From Callaeas wilsoni (lineage: Eukaryota > Chordata > Aves > Passeriformes > Callaeidae), in NCBI GenBank assembly GCA_013398955.1, contig VWPU01017411.1, positions 310,001-374,000 of the forward strand: a DNA stretch of 64,000 nt, read 5' to 3'. The notes beneath the pieces were generated by a model that worked only from the letters and a program-made list of their open reading frames with translations, was not told the DNA's origin and did no database searches. A program made the position numbers and the translations under genes. Below, in pieces: positions 12,076-23,889 of the stretch (position 1 is the stretch's first letter; the number at the start of each line of letters is the position of its first letter).

Positions 12076-14639
12076 AGCATGTTTATTATGATTATTATTA
12101 TTTATGGACACAAGGAAGAAGACATTACAATATTTGCAATCATCTATACGTTCCATACAGTAGGATATTTTAGTCCCAACATAGCCATATATCTGCATGG
12201 TCTTCCTTAGCCAATTTGTCTAATCGATTTGTGAATGTCCTTATCTTTAAAGATGTCACCTTGTATTTACAATCATTGGCAGGTCATTATCCATAAAGAT
12301 ATCTCAACTAATTTTTTTCTTCAGCAATGTATCCTATTACTTAGCCACTGCACACCAGAATCTCTTTTCACTCTCTTGTGGTCCTTTTTGGGGGTGGAAG
12401 AATTTATAAGGGTGTATCAAAGGTTTAAAAGCAATCCATGAGATATTTGTATTCTAGAATGGGTCTTATGTAAATAATGAAGTGACACTCAATTTAGAGA
12501 AGGCTTTATTGCTAAAGAAGGAAATCTTATTTTAATCACATCTTGATTCAGTTGAAGTCCAGTTCAGTTTTCAGTGCTGTAGTAAGAACATCAAGTGCAA
12601 ACATTGATTACAGTAAGATATACAGAAGCATCAAATAAGAACAAGCAATATTTCTGTTTAAATGCACCTCGTCCTTCACCATAAGAAAGCACAAAAGCTA
12701 TCAAACTGGAAGCACTTTTAGAATAGGTAAGAACTATGAACTCTATTTAAATTAAATGTAAATAACTAAAACCAAAGTAAAGCTGCAATACATAAAGAAT
12801 TTACTGCAGGAAACAATGAGATACGGAATTTCTGCTTTGTATAGACTTCTGTATTATTCTTACAATGATTTTGGATACATCATTATTCCTTGTAGCCCTC
12901 TTGGTTCTTCATTTTCCAAATCCTGGGAACAGTATACTTATGCCTGCTGAGTTCTTTTTTCCTAAGTTTTGTTTCCATTTTCCTCTGATGCAATGCTGCA
13001 TTTTGTGTAGAGGCAGTGAATAGCTTATTGTAAAATAGAGGATTAATATTAATGCACACTCTTAACAGCTTTTATCAGGAATACAGTGTGAGCCTCCTTG
13101 AAAGATTTTTTTGTCCTTTTCTTGGGGTATGACAGTATGATGTATATGATCTATCATGCTCATTTCCTTCACGCATTCTTAGCCCTACTGGAGCAGCCTC
13201 AGAGTGATGGTAATCTTATGAAAACTCAAAATGATTTGTTTATTACTGAAGGTTTATTTAAGGCTGTCACCATGACCTATATCCATTAGTAACCTCAAGA
13301 ATTCTTAAAGGGACACCGGTCCCATTACCTGCTATTTTCAGCTGTACTCCACGATAGCAGAAAGCTAAGGCTGTTGCTTCTAAGAGCTTTTGATAAATTA
13401 TATTGCTATCCTTCTCTCCCCATCAACCTTCTATGTTCTATAGATGTCTTGCCTGGAAAAATGTTTAATCCCTCCCATATCACTCAAGCAGCACATATAA
13501 GGGTACTGAAAGAAGGGAAATGAGGTAGCAACATCCATGTATTCCAGTGTATTGGCTTTCAGCAATTTGACTCCATGGGCGAATTGTTTTGAATAAAAAA
13601 GAGCAGGAGCCCAGATTCAGTCAGAGGACACAACGACCTAGCTCAGCACCAAGGTCCACTACCTACATGGCCTTCACATTTACAAGTTTACACCCCAGCT
13701 CCCTTACAGACGAGCCGCATAAGATACCCCCTTTCTTCCAAGAGGGCTGCGCAGCCACAGGAAAAGCCCCTGTTCTGCCTCCCTAAGTTGGTCTGCCAGG
13801 CCCAGAGCATGGTCACAAGAGGGCTTTGTGCAGCAAAGGTGGAATAGAAAATGTCAGAGCTCCTCACCATCTCTAGGCTTCATATTTAGTACCTTAATTA
13901 TCATACAGAAAAGCATAAATATTTTCTCACATTGTTTTGAAGAATTACGTCCCTTTTCTCCAGATGAAGCCCTAAGTTATGATCCCTCGCCGCTGCAGTC
14001 AGTCCTGTCAAAGACATTATATACTTTGCATTTCACTTACATTCAGATGAGAGCCAGGGCTACATCCTGACTAGCTGCTACATGATCCTTCTGGCATACC
14101 TTTAGGCTGAATGACTGTTCCAGTTCATGACATCTGAGGTGCAAGTGAGGCAACAGCTTCAGGTTTTGGCAGAAAAGGGCAGGCACTAACCCCAGAGAGG
14201 ACCTGCAGCCATGAGTTCTGGCTAGTGAGGTAGTGAGTCACCCCCTACGTGAGCATAGACAGGAAGTGTTTAGGATCTTCACTAAGGATGTTCATGGATG
14301 GGGCTATCTTATCATATACTACAGCTATATTATATTTAAGTGTATTATGACAAAGTGATGCGGCTGCCACCTGCCCTGTGCCGAGTATTTACACCATTCT
14401 GAGAGTAAAAGACTTGCATTTAGGCTCTCTTCAGCCTGAAAGGCACTAAACTCACATCCCAAGAAAAAACCCTGTCCACCAGACTGCGACAAGACAGTCA
14501 ATCCCAAGCCTGCAGCATAGGAACAGTAGGGTTTTCTCCTAGCATTCAGACTTGGTGTTACTGAATTCCAGAATATATACAAGGGATCAGAGGATGACTA
14601 AAGGACCTCAGGAAGTCTCATCTCAGCTATGAGATCAGA
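12076..14639. other. Non-coding DNA, no gene seen
   Basis: Short frames only (85 codons or fewer). I noted a single REST-like left half-site (CTCAGCACC at about 13,642) without its partner. No transposon or RNA gene was recognised. Confidence 0.65.
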
Positions 14640-14868
14640 AGAGGTTGGCCATGGTCTTGTCCAGTCTGGTTTTGAGACCCTCCAAAAGTGGAGATTTTAG
14701 CCTCTGAGTGACATGTTTTACTGCTTGACTCTCATAATGAGAGAAAAGGTTTTTCTTATACCCACCTGACATTCCTTTACCTCACCTCTTGCCCTCCTGA
14801 CATGTACCTCTGTGGAGAGCCTGGATTTTTCTCCTCAGTAACATCCTCACAGTTACTGGCAGGCTTCT
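14640..14868 (-). mobile_element. Old CR1 LINE fragment (minus strand)
   Basis: Read on the + strand, the sequence is the complement of the CR1 3' region. TTGTCCAGTCTGGTTTTGAG is followed by CCTCCAAAAGTGGAGATTTT, then a diverged 'ACTGCTTGACTCTC' block, then GAGAAAAGGTTTTTCTTATA, then CTCACCTCTTGCCCTCCTGA and GAGAGCCTGG. The order matches the avian CR1 consensus as I remember it. The 3' terminal repeat is missing and divergence is high, so this is an old copy without coding capacity. Confidence 0.75.
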
Positions 14869-16074
14869 AGGAAAGACAGAGTTTTGCTCCTTATGTCCTG
14901 ACTCAGTCCACAGCAGTCAGGGTCCTCTGAATCAACCCTAGATCCTTTAGTCTGTGTCATGAGGTAGGGGCTCCAGACCTTCACCACCTCAGTGTGCACA
15001 GTGATCCAACTTCGAAAGAAAGAATGGAAAACTGGAAAGTGCTGTTGCACCAGGTATGCCATGGTGTGGTGTTTATTATGCCCTTCTAATCCTCAGTCCT
15101 CATAAAACTGATGAGAACTTTCTTGCCATGCCCTTGTGGTAGGAAATTATGTAAAAGATGGGCACCACCAAAGATAGTCATAGTCACAGTCTTCGGCGCA
15201 CCTAGCTTTTCATGATTTTCCATAAATGACTCCTAAGTGGAAGGCACAGATCCATCTACCCTAATAGAAGAGTAATCATCTCCACAGAGAAAACACTTCT
15301 GAGCACATGGGGAAATCAGAAAACTTCCAGTTTAATGTTAAGCAAAATCTACTGTCATCTTCCACAGATGCACGTCTATAGCTTCCTGTTCAGCATGCTG
15401 TTTTCTGTACTTCCCATTCTCAGGCATCTAATTCTTCTGCACTAGATAAGCAAGTCTGTCATCTCACTTGGGCAATGAATTCCCCAACATGATAGGACAT
15501 AAAAGAGCGAACTGTATGAGTCTGCCTTGAGAATGTAGTTCAAAATTACAGGGTTTACCTCCGTAGTCCAGACTATTTCAATTAGCACATATGCTCTTCC
15601 TGCCTGGCTAAATCAACTTGTTCCACTCAGAGAGCTCATCTCTTGTCTTTTCCATCTGAAATCTCCCAGTTTATTTTACCTTATCCATGGACCTGGATAT
15701 GCTGTGCTCTGCATAAATCTGCTGAGGAATTAAAGAAATGCTATTAAGCTATATTTAATATTCTACTGAGGGAGAAAACAAAATCCTTCTTCTCCTGTCT
15801 TCTTTCCTGTAGAGGGAGAGAAAAAATTGTTGCCCTCTTGGAATCTGACTTCACACAATGCAACTCTTTACCTTTGAGTCCTGGTATAAGGGTTGAGATC
15901 ACGGGCTTGAATGATCTCTTAGCTTGGTTTGTGAACTTCTATGTCTCATACAAGACAGGCGTGAACAGGCTGTGACACAAAGTTAATCTCCAGAGTTGAG
16001 AGGCTGGATCATTTGAAGTCTGTAGGCTGTAAAGCTGTACATAAGGAAAGTACACACAATGTAGCTCTTTACAG
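14869..16074. other. Non-coding DNA, nothing distinctive
   Basis: Only short overlapping open frames are present, and no repeat family or RNA gene was recognised. Confidence 0.65.
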
Positions 16075-16150
16075 TGGTAGTGTGGGGTTACAGATGGACT
16101 TGATATCTTAAACGTCTCTTCCAACCTTGATTCTGTGATTCTGTGAATGT
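16075..16150 (+). mobile_element. CR1 LINE 3'-end fragment
   Basis: The segment carries ATGGACTTGATATCTTAAAC, then GTCTCTTCCAACCTTGATTC, then two TGATTCTGTGA-type units. This matches the CR1 terminus, normally 'GGACTTGATGATCTTAAAGG...TTCCAACC...' followed by ATTCTATG-like repeats. Only some 75 bases survive, which fits extreme 5' truncation. Confidence 0.75.
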
Positions 16151-17459
16151 CATCCATGCATCCAGCTCAAAGCATGGCTCTGTGTCCAAGTGGCAGAGCT
16201 CACCTGCCCAAAGTGTGCCCTAGGAAGATACCCTTATCCTAGAATTCACTTTAGCTGATCAGCTAGCAAAAATATACAAACCCAGTAACTGGAAGGATCA
16301 AGGCACCTGACTCACATTTCCCTAAGAGTTAGGAATGCCCACAACATGACTTAAGGCCCAAGCTTCAAAGTACCTTTGGGCATCGACGTCCTTAGATGCA
16401 GGTGATAAGCAAAGTGAACCACATAGCTTTAGGACTACAGGCCTGTGCCAACACTCTGTAGCCATGCAGAACTATATCATGTTTGCAACATCTGGGCCAA
16501 AGAATTTCATACACATTACAAGCTTTATCCAGATCTTTACAAATATTTTGTGTTAGTCTGTAAAATGGAGATGCAAAAGTCAAGGTGATAATTAAAACAA
16601 AATCTTTTACAGAACATTTTTATGTAAGAAAGAAGAAAAGAAATGTGTTTGTGTTAATGCAAAACTTAACACAGGCTTATGTAATGACTGTTCTCTTAAG
16701 GTGCATTGATAGAGTATACAATTAAAACTAGTCCCTACAAGTGTTTAAATGTGACAACGATATCAATAAATAATGAGGAGTTACTTTCAAATAAATTCCT
16801 ATTTTAGTCATACCAAATTCAGGACCCAAGGGTACAAAGACAAAAATAAGGACTCCTCTATGCTGTGTCTTCAAAATCTCCATTCTCTCTGATTATAAGA
16901 GTATGATAGTCCATATGGTGAGAAATGATTTTTAAAGTTTGCAGATTCCACCCTTCAACTGTTGGGAAACATGTTTTCTTTAGCAGCAAGGCAAATTGAG
17001 GCATCATTTGAAATTCTTACTGGGTAAGGAAACTTAGACTCACTTTTAGTGATAAGAAAGCGGCCCTTCTTTGGGACACTACAATTCCAATCACAGCAAA
17101 TGGCCTGCAAGGACCATCTGTTGCTCTGTTGAAATGCCTGAATAACAGGGTGAAAGAAGAGGAGATAGCTGATAAATTAGAGCTCTCCTGAAACATCTAT
17201 GTACATAAATGTTACATCTAAAATAGCTTCATGCTGTCAAAGGAGGATAAGCAACTTTTCTGGTATAGCTTGGCAAAGTATGGGTGAAAACTTCTAATGG
17301 AGTACTGTGTTTCAAAGAAAATTTAAAGTCCAGATAGGTTGTTAGGAATGCTACACAGAGCTGTGTGCCTTTGGACTACCTTTCTATAAGCTGCGACTTA
17401 GCTCGGCTGCAAATAAATTGCTTGCGTAGATGAAGAAATCACAGTGTGAAATCGTATGC
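16151..17459. other. Non-coding AT-rich DNA, nothing distinctive
   Basis: Only short open frames (63 codons or fewer). No transposon or RNA gene was recognised. Confidence 0.65.
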
Positions 17460-17530
17460 CTGGTGCTATGCAGGAGGTCAGAGCAGACGAACACAACAGC
17501 CCTTCTGGCCTAACAATCCATGGAGTCTAC
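17460..17530 (+). mobile_element. Possible ancient CR1/L3-like LINE 3' fragment
   Basis: The phrase CAGGAGGTCAGAGCAGACGA followed by GCCCTTCTGGCCTAACAATC resembles the 3' end of old CR1/L3-like elements. In the remembered consensus this is 'AGGTCAGACTAGATGAT...GGTCCCTTCTGGCCTTAAA...'. It is a different, older lineage from the avian CR1 copies elsewhere in the window. The assignment is by eye. Confidence 0.55.
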
Positions 17531-17997
17531 CAAATCTTGCAGGCGGTAGTGTCTATGCAGACAAGAAACATAAAAATCACCTACATAGTTGCAGTAACAC
17601 TATATGAAAAATGGGGAATCTAAAACAGTGTGAATTAGTCACAGGTCACTTTTTATTTACTGCACCATGTATATATGTGTAGGTGGCAGAGGTAAATTAA
17701 ACTGATCCTTAGATTCAATCAACCGCCATCTTTGTCCAAACTACAGAGATGATTCCATCTAATTCCCATATATTTATATATTTTGGAATAAAACTCAAAA
17801 TAAACAACAGTGTTGGTGGGTACTATCACAGAAGGGCCTTTCCAAACCACCAGCATCTGCCTCTAAACATTACCTGGCTTGCTCACAACTGAAATGCACA
17901 CAAGAAAGATTGGCACCTGCTAATGAAAGTATTGCTTCCTGGCTATGTTGGGTAAACATCAGTTTGATTAAATCATTTTGGGTTTAATAAAGAAGAA
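17531..17997. other. Non-coding AT-rich DNA, nothing distinctive
   Basis: No coding frame, repeat or RNA gene was recognised between the old LINE fragment and the telomere-like motif. Confidence 0.65.
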
Positions 17998-18012
17998 TGG
18001 GTTAGGGTTAGG
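17998..18012 (+). repeat. Short telomere-like motif (TTAGGG, two copies)
   Basis: The sequence GGGTTAGGGTTAGG contains just over two vertebrate telomere units. Short interstitial telomeric motifs occur by chance and by break repair, and this one is too short to be an array. Confidence 0.6.
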
Positions 18013-18076
18013 AGAAACACCACGGAAGGGGCTGGATCCCCGTCAGGTGCAAGGGATATGAATATACATATATACG

Positions 18077-18091
18077 GATAGATGGATAGAT

Positions 18092-18128
<37 letters not shown>

Positions 18129-18144
18129 CAGATAGATAGATAGA
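18077..18144. repeat. GATA/TAGA tetranucleotide microsatellite
   Basis: Nine uninterrupted TAGA units (18,093-18,128) are followed by one CAGA unit and three more TAGA units (to 18,144), with degenerate GGATAGAT copies on the left. The minus-strand frames of 141-182 codons across this array read it as repeated Tyr-Leu-Ser-Ile, which marks them as spurious. Confidence 0.95.
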
Positions 18145-18156
18145 CGGATGGGTGGA

Positions 18157-18171
18157 TGTGTGTGTGTGTGG
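18157..18171. repeat. Short TG run
   Basis: Six to seven TG units lie between the TAGA array and the CpG island. Three simple repeats therefore sit directly against the island edge. Confidence 0.85.
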
Positions 18172-18179
18172 ACTCTCTA

Positions 18180-18690
18180 GCGCATGTTTTTGTCTGCCGT
18201 GTGCTCGGCAGAGCCCGCGGCGGCCGGGGCGCAGCTCCGGGGCCGGGCCGGGGGACGCGGGTCCGCGGTGCCAGTGGCAGCGCATGGCCCGGAGCGGGGC
18301 CAGGTCGGTTCCCCCGCCCTGTGCCCGCGCCCCAGTCCCGCTGGTCCGGGCAGAAAGCGGGGCGGCAGCCGGCAGATGGAGCACAAGGCCAGAAACCGGG
18401 CTGGGGAACGCGCTGGGGGGAAGGGGGGAGCTGCAAAACTGCCCGGTTCTTTGATTCATAAAATACATAAATCCTCCGAGATGAATAATAACAGGAAAAG
18501 CAGTGACTGTGCGCTTCCCACGAGGCGAAAAGACTCAGAACTCCCAGCACCCACACGGTGACTGCCTGTCCTTAGCCTGAAATTCATGTTTGGACGGGAG
18601 TTCCGTAGGGAGATTGTGGGGATTCGCGCACCTTCTGCGTGTTCCTGTGTCTGTGTCGCTCGCCTTCGTGGAAAAGTGTCCCCGTCGCCA
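18180..18690. promoter_or_regulatory. CpG island, candidate promoter
   Basis: GC content and CpG density rise abruptly from AT-rich flanks. A hand count gives about 30 CpG in 18,181-18,420 and about 16 more up to 18,690. In vertebrates such islands usually mark unmethylated promoters, of coding genes or long non-coding RNAs. No convincing first coding exon follows. Open frames of 98-125 codons on both strands are Arg/Gly/Pro/Ala-rich translations of GC-rich DNA. I saw no TATA box that would fix a direction. Confidence 0.7.
18239..18261 (+). other. G-quadruplex motif inside the CpG island
   Basis: Four runs of three or more G (18,239-18,242, 18,245-18,247, 18,250-18,254 and 18,259-18,261) are separated by loops of 2, 2 and 4 bases. 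This satisfies the usual G3+ N1-7 rule for intramolecular quadruplex formation. Confidence 0.7.
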
Positions 18691-19789
18691 CCCTGCAAAT
18701 TAACAGCATAGAATGCCGTGACTGCTCTACTTCGTGTTGTAAGACCTACCATGCACTGTCAATGTAGCAGCTTATAAAGCCTGAGAAGTAGAGTTCTGGT
18801 TTTTAAAAGAGCATTAAAAAAAAAAAAAAAAATAGGCATTTTCAGGAGCCCTTAAAAAAAGAAGTTTTTAGATAAATGGCCCACAGGCAGAGATGAAGCC
18901 CTGAATTTCAAGGTCCTATAACTCTCACAGAAGCTTCATCATCATTGTCACAGCTGACGTACAACATTGATTTTTGTGTTATTATCCAGACCAGCCAGGA
19001 CATAATGTGTGAACATCTACCATCTATTTTTCCACTGGCTTTTATTTCTAATGTGCCCCAGACTCTGAGCAAATGTGAATCCGACCCCTTAGTTCAGTCA
19101 AATTTATTATCCTTAAGGGAGGGGGACCAAAATCACAATTGTAAGTGCTCCCTCCGCTCACACACGCATGCACGCACACACACACTAGATGTGCTGTCTG
19201 TGCACCACTCCCCTATTGTTTTCACTGTAACTGATTTTGGCACCAGCTCTTTAGCACTTTGGAAGGGCCTTCATTAGCACTGGGACACTGTCCAAAAGGA
19301 ATCCAGAAAAATCAACACATGGCTGCTCTTGTTCTCATGATAAATGACAGCTTTGGCTGAAAAACAACAACAGTAAGGAAGCAAAACAAAACCCAAAAAG
19401 CAACAAGGGTAGCCATAATGTGAATAGGAGAAGTCAGACATGACTAACTCAGCCTGGATGAGGGAACGGGCTTGGCTAGGAGGGGGCAGGGGAATTCCTC
19501 CCTCAGTACTGTATGAAAAAAGTGGTGTGGCCTTTACACTGACACGGGGGGGTTCGTTCTCGGAGGGGAGATATGCAGGGCAGTGGGAAAACACTGCCAG
19601 ACCACACCACACCACTTCGATGACGTGAAGTAAAGGGCACCAGCACAGTGTGCTATGGAAAATAAAATGTCTGCCATCCTCATGAGGAGGAAGAGGGACC
19701 CATGTCCCTTATGTAAAGCAGAGCTTACAAATGCAGAGAATGTATTAGGCTGCCGTATTAACCCATTTATTCCCCAATGGCTGTGTTTA
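18691..19789. other. Non-coding DNA with A17 run and short CA/CG-type simple repeat
   Basis: An A17 homopolymer lies at 18,816-18,832 and a CACACGCATGCACGCACACA-type alternating run at about 19,158-19,185. Open frames of up to 113 codons (19,274-19,615, minus) have no recognisable domain. Confidence 0.65.
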
Positions 19790-19791
19790 CA

Positions 19792-19920
19792 CTCAGATCC
19801 TGAAGTGCTTACTCAGGCAAAACTCCCAGTTGACCTAGTCCTGAAGGCTTTAATCAGGAAGTATGCCCAATGACTTCAATGGGAGCTTTGTCTCAATAAC
19901 TATTCAGGATATGGCCCATA
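19792..19920. mobile_element. MITE-like imperfect inverted repeat
   Basis: The left arm begins CAGATCCTGAAGTGCTTACT and runs into CAGGCAAAACTCCCA. The right arm reads CAATGGGAGCTTTGTCTCAA and then TAACTATTCAGGATATGGCC. The reverse complement of the right arm aligns with the left arm across ATCCTGA...ACTCCCA, giving a long imperfect inverted repeat. From memory this is a common old turtle/bird repeat containing 'ACTTCAATGGGAG'. It has no coding capacity. Confidence 0.55.
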
Positions 19921-22900
19921 GGGATCTTGAAACTAGAACTAATTGAATTTTTTGCACGACATGCCTTTTCACTTGAAAAGAACCCTTTTTATCCAAAAAC
20001 AATTCTTCACAAAATGCATCAGTCATGTTTCTTTATTATTGGAAAATTTCTATCATATTTTACCAGAATGCTCTCAAACTTCTTATTTTGTGCAGTTAAA
20101 AAAAAAAAAAATTAAAAATAAAGCTCGGGAAAAAACCAAATCCTTATGGACATCTTTACTTTTTGGCCAAGAAGAAAAAAAAAGACAAGCAAATAGCTTT
20201 GAAACAATGTTGGTGAAAACTGTGGAAAACACCTAGGGAATGTCACAAGAAAAGGTAAAGTCCTTTTTTAAAGCAAGGAAATGGGTTTACTAAGTTTAGT
20301 TTGTTGCTGTTGTTAAAAATTCACTCCTTGCATTTTGATTTCTTACATTAAGAACTATGATACACTACCAGTGAGTATACAAATTTGCATACGTAGTTAT
20401 CTTAAATCACCACAGACAATTTTGAAAGTCATTTTGTAGCCTTTAAAAAGGAGACAAATTTCAGCCCTGACCTGGGAAGTTTTCCATACACTTAAGCATA
20501 GGAGCTATAAAGAATCCTTCAAGTTTCACAAAATTCAACAAATATATTAGAACAGGCTGACATTCAGAACAGAAGACAGATGTGGAAAGAAGCACCATAA
20601 AGAAAATTTTGAGGCAAACACCCACAAATCATGAAAAGATGTACAAATCCATCGTAATTGTGACAAAATTCTCCTGGAACTGCCTAAGAAGTAGGATTTG
20701 TGCCTTTATTTTAAACTCTGAGAATAGCCTGCTTTTCCAAAAATGTATTTCAGGGTCTGGAGTCCAATTCAAGAAAGTTTTAAAATACATTTTGAACTTA
20801 CGTTTTCAAATGAGAACATCTATTGAATTTCATGAGGAAAAGAAACAAAAGAACAAGTTGAAAATCTGCTGTAAATAAACCAAAGTAACATTTTCCAGAA
20901 ATCCTCCTCGAGCTCTGCACACCACGTATCTCATCCCAACTTGGCACATATCAGATGGCTGGTCAACAGTGACCCATGAGAATACGCACAAGACCCTCAC
21001 ACATCAGCTGCATTACAACTTGTTCATTACCACGCACAGCATCCCACATTGATCATGAATATATATCATTAGGGAACAGGCTGTACACCGATGAGAAGGA
21101 GTTTGGAAATTGTCCTGCTTGAAATTCACATAAGAAGTACATTTCCGATAGATGCTTCGGCTGTTGACTTAATATGGTTAAAAGCTAAGCAAGTATTATA
21201 TTGGAACTTGCACCTGGATCTCTATCCATTCAAAAATATTTAGAGATAAGTCCTATTAACTGATTTTTATTTTGCTACAAAGCGAAAGGCCTGACGAGAT
21301 GTGCTGAGAGATCCCCTCTGGTCTCTGAATTTAAATCAAGCTTGGGTCAGGCATTTGTTCTGAAACAACATGAAACAGCACACTTCAGTGTTTTCAGATG
21401 AGCTTCATGTAAAGCTAGATCTTTGCAGAGCTGCAATTCAAACAAAAATTCAGGGACACTAGTAGACTTGAGCTTATGCTTTCCCCTATCTCCCTTGTGA
21501 AGCTAAATCCCTGGGAACAGTCAGTTGAGTGACTTCTAAATTCCCCTTCACACCCACCCAATTAAACTTTTATCATATGGGTTGATCCCGTGATATAAAA
21601 CGCAAGTGTGTCTTAATGCAATTTGAAGTCACAGGCAGCCTTCTGGGAGAAGGGCAGATGCCTGATGTACCTTAAGCTGATGTATTGGATGCTGTTTTTT
21701 CCTGCTTTATGCCATTAGTACACTTGTTCACCATCTCCCCTACCACATTGCCATCAGGGAGATCTAAGCTTGGCAGCAGGCTGGGATCCCTGCCTCTAAG
21801 CTGAAAGAGGTTGAGCTATTTGCAGAAATAATGCTTTCCAGACGTACTAAACAGCACTCATCTTTCCAGATGGAGGGGCATTAGTGTTGCTTCCAGCCAT
21901 CTCTTCACCTTCTGGTGTACTTGCCACTCCTCCTGCATGAACCACGAGCCTTATGCTTCAGATACCTCTCTGCATGCTGAGAAACTCTGTGAGCTGCCTG
22001 CACCTTGCAGCTCTTGGAGCCAGCTGGAGGAGGGATACAGCCCATCCCATTTTAGCATGGGACTGCTGTCAGATGGGAAATGGGACAGGAGGGAAATAGG
22101 AAATGGGGGGCTCTGAAGCCAGTCAGAAGATCAGGAACCCTTTTTTTACCTCCCATGGTCTGTATTCCTACTTAGAGGATTTAAAAAGGAGAGGATTTGG
22201 CAGGTAGACGATCTGCTGAAGAGAAGCGTTGATAGCAGCTAAGCTAAAGGGGGAGAGAGAGAGAGAAAGTCAGTGATGAAGAGGTAACAGCCCCACTGCT
22301 AAACTAAGGCTTTTAATGGTCCCACAAGACCTGCAGACTGTCTGGTCCAACGACTAACGGCTAAGAGCCAAGCCTTGAACATGCAGATCTTGGATCTGTG
22401 GCACACCAGGCTACATCAACCCTGACGAGGTCATCTGGATCACATGAATGCTTCAAGTCAAACAACTGAAAAAATAATTTATTTTTTCTTTCTTTTTTTT
22501 CCCTTTTTTTGTTCTTCATGTGAATCCCCAGTGGAAGAAATCCACCGAACAAGCATGTTGATTTTGGCAAAGGCACACACAGTCACTCTGTTCTAAAGAT
22601 GAGCTGACACGTGCAGATTCACAGATTAGCCATTTCTAAAGGTTAATTAAATATTGCCATTGTTTTCCAAGCTATTAATGTATGTTATTCTATTTTTCTC
22701 TGTTAAAGAACATCTGGGTTTTGGAGTTAAAAAATATGCAACCCTTCGTCCCCCTTCGAAAAAGGTCTTAAAAAACACACACGGAGTGTCTCCTCTAAAA
22801 ATACGCATGACCATCTTCAGAGTCGCATTACAAAGTTGAGAAAAAAAATGTTTGAAAAAATATTAGGAAAAATGTTCTTCCATAGATCAAAACATTTGAT

Positions 22901-23851
22901 GTGCATTCTCGTCTGCCAAGCGTGTCTCAGAACCAGCTCACACAGTAAATGAGCTGTAGAAGAGGCTTCTGGTATTAGTCAGCCCTTCATTATTTGCTAA
23001 ACTTACTCAAAGTGATTACATTCAGATATGTTCCTGCTGCATCCTTTGGTGCCAGGATATATGACAGCCAGTTTTGTTTACAGTGCTGGCACTGCTGGGT
23101 AAATTAAGTGGATCTGCACAGCTTTCCTTATCCCTGTCCTGTGTCCCTCCTCGGCAGTTTGGACTCACTTTGTGAACAGACTTGAGGTGAAGGAAAGAAT
23201 GAGCAGGATTAAGAGAATGGAGGTATACAAACACTGATTTAGTAGAGTTTTCTTGGCAGAGATGTAAATGACTACAAAAGACTCAGTCCCACCCTAGTGA
23301 TCAAGCTTGGCAGCAGAAGCAAAGGAAAGCTAAGCTTTGCTTGCAGCTTTACTTTGCTGTTCCTGTGATACCTGAGACAAACCAGCTTCATTCCTTGCAC
23401 CAAAACTCCTTCATTACATCTCCATGCCTCCACATCTCCAAGTGCTAGGCAGTCTGAAAGACCAACATGATAACATTTGTCTCCTCTTTGCACAGATAAT
23501 AATAACTGCTTAAGATGCACATAAAAAAGGGAATTCAATCCAGTATCTTCTGCCTCCATTTACCTCTCTGTCAAGTAGTGACAGTCACATGCAGGTAATT
23601 CACGGTTGTGTCAGAAGGTTCAAGCTATTAATGCAAAAAAATGCTTGAAAATTCTCAGTTGTAAGAAACACAGAAACATAAAATATTGTTCTAAGAATGA
23701 GAATGTGATTTTCCATATTCTGTGGCTGTATCTCATCAACCAGACTTTGAGCTTCAACCTATGCTATCTGCACTAATCAAAGTCCCTTGCAAATCCAAAA
23801 GAGATTAACCCTCCCTATTCCTGATTCTGGCCCCAGTTGTGTTTGTGTGCC
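19921..23851. other. Non-coding AT-rich DNA, no gene seen
   Basis: The contents are an A-rich run at about 20,098-20,111, an octamer ATTTGCAT at 20,383-20,390 (the POU-factor consensus), and a short GA run at 22,253-22,266. Open frames of about 98 codons or fewer are Lys-rich or unstructured and not convincing. No transposon was recognised. Confidence 0.65.
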
Positions 23852-23889
23852 AGTTGCCAGACTATACCCAGGGTATAGTCTTGCCAACT
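23852..23889. other. Perfect palindrome / hairpin
   Basis: The core is AGACTATACCC (23,859-23,869), a single A, then GGGTATAGTCT (23,871-23,881): eleven of eleven arm positions are complementary. The outer AGTTG (23,852-23,856) can pair with CAACT (23,885-23,889) across a small bulge. No known transposon terminus was recognised. Confidence 0.85.

Noticed and set aside
13642..13662. REST/NRSF silencer site
   Set aside because: Only the left half (CTCAGCACC) fits. The right half (GGACAGCGCC expected) is absent. The same holds at about 41,195, where the spacing and right half are poor.
17998..18012. Interstitial telomere array
   Set aside because: Only slightly more than two TTAGGG units, too short to call an array. 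It is kept only as a motif.
18008..18556. 182-codon minus-strand frame
   Set aside because: It runs through the TAGA microsatellite (repeated Tyr-Leu-Ser-Ile) and the CpG island, so it is low-complexity sequence in both halves.
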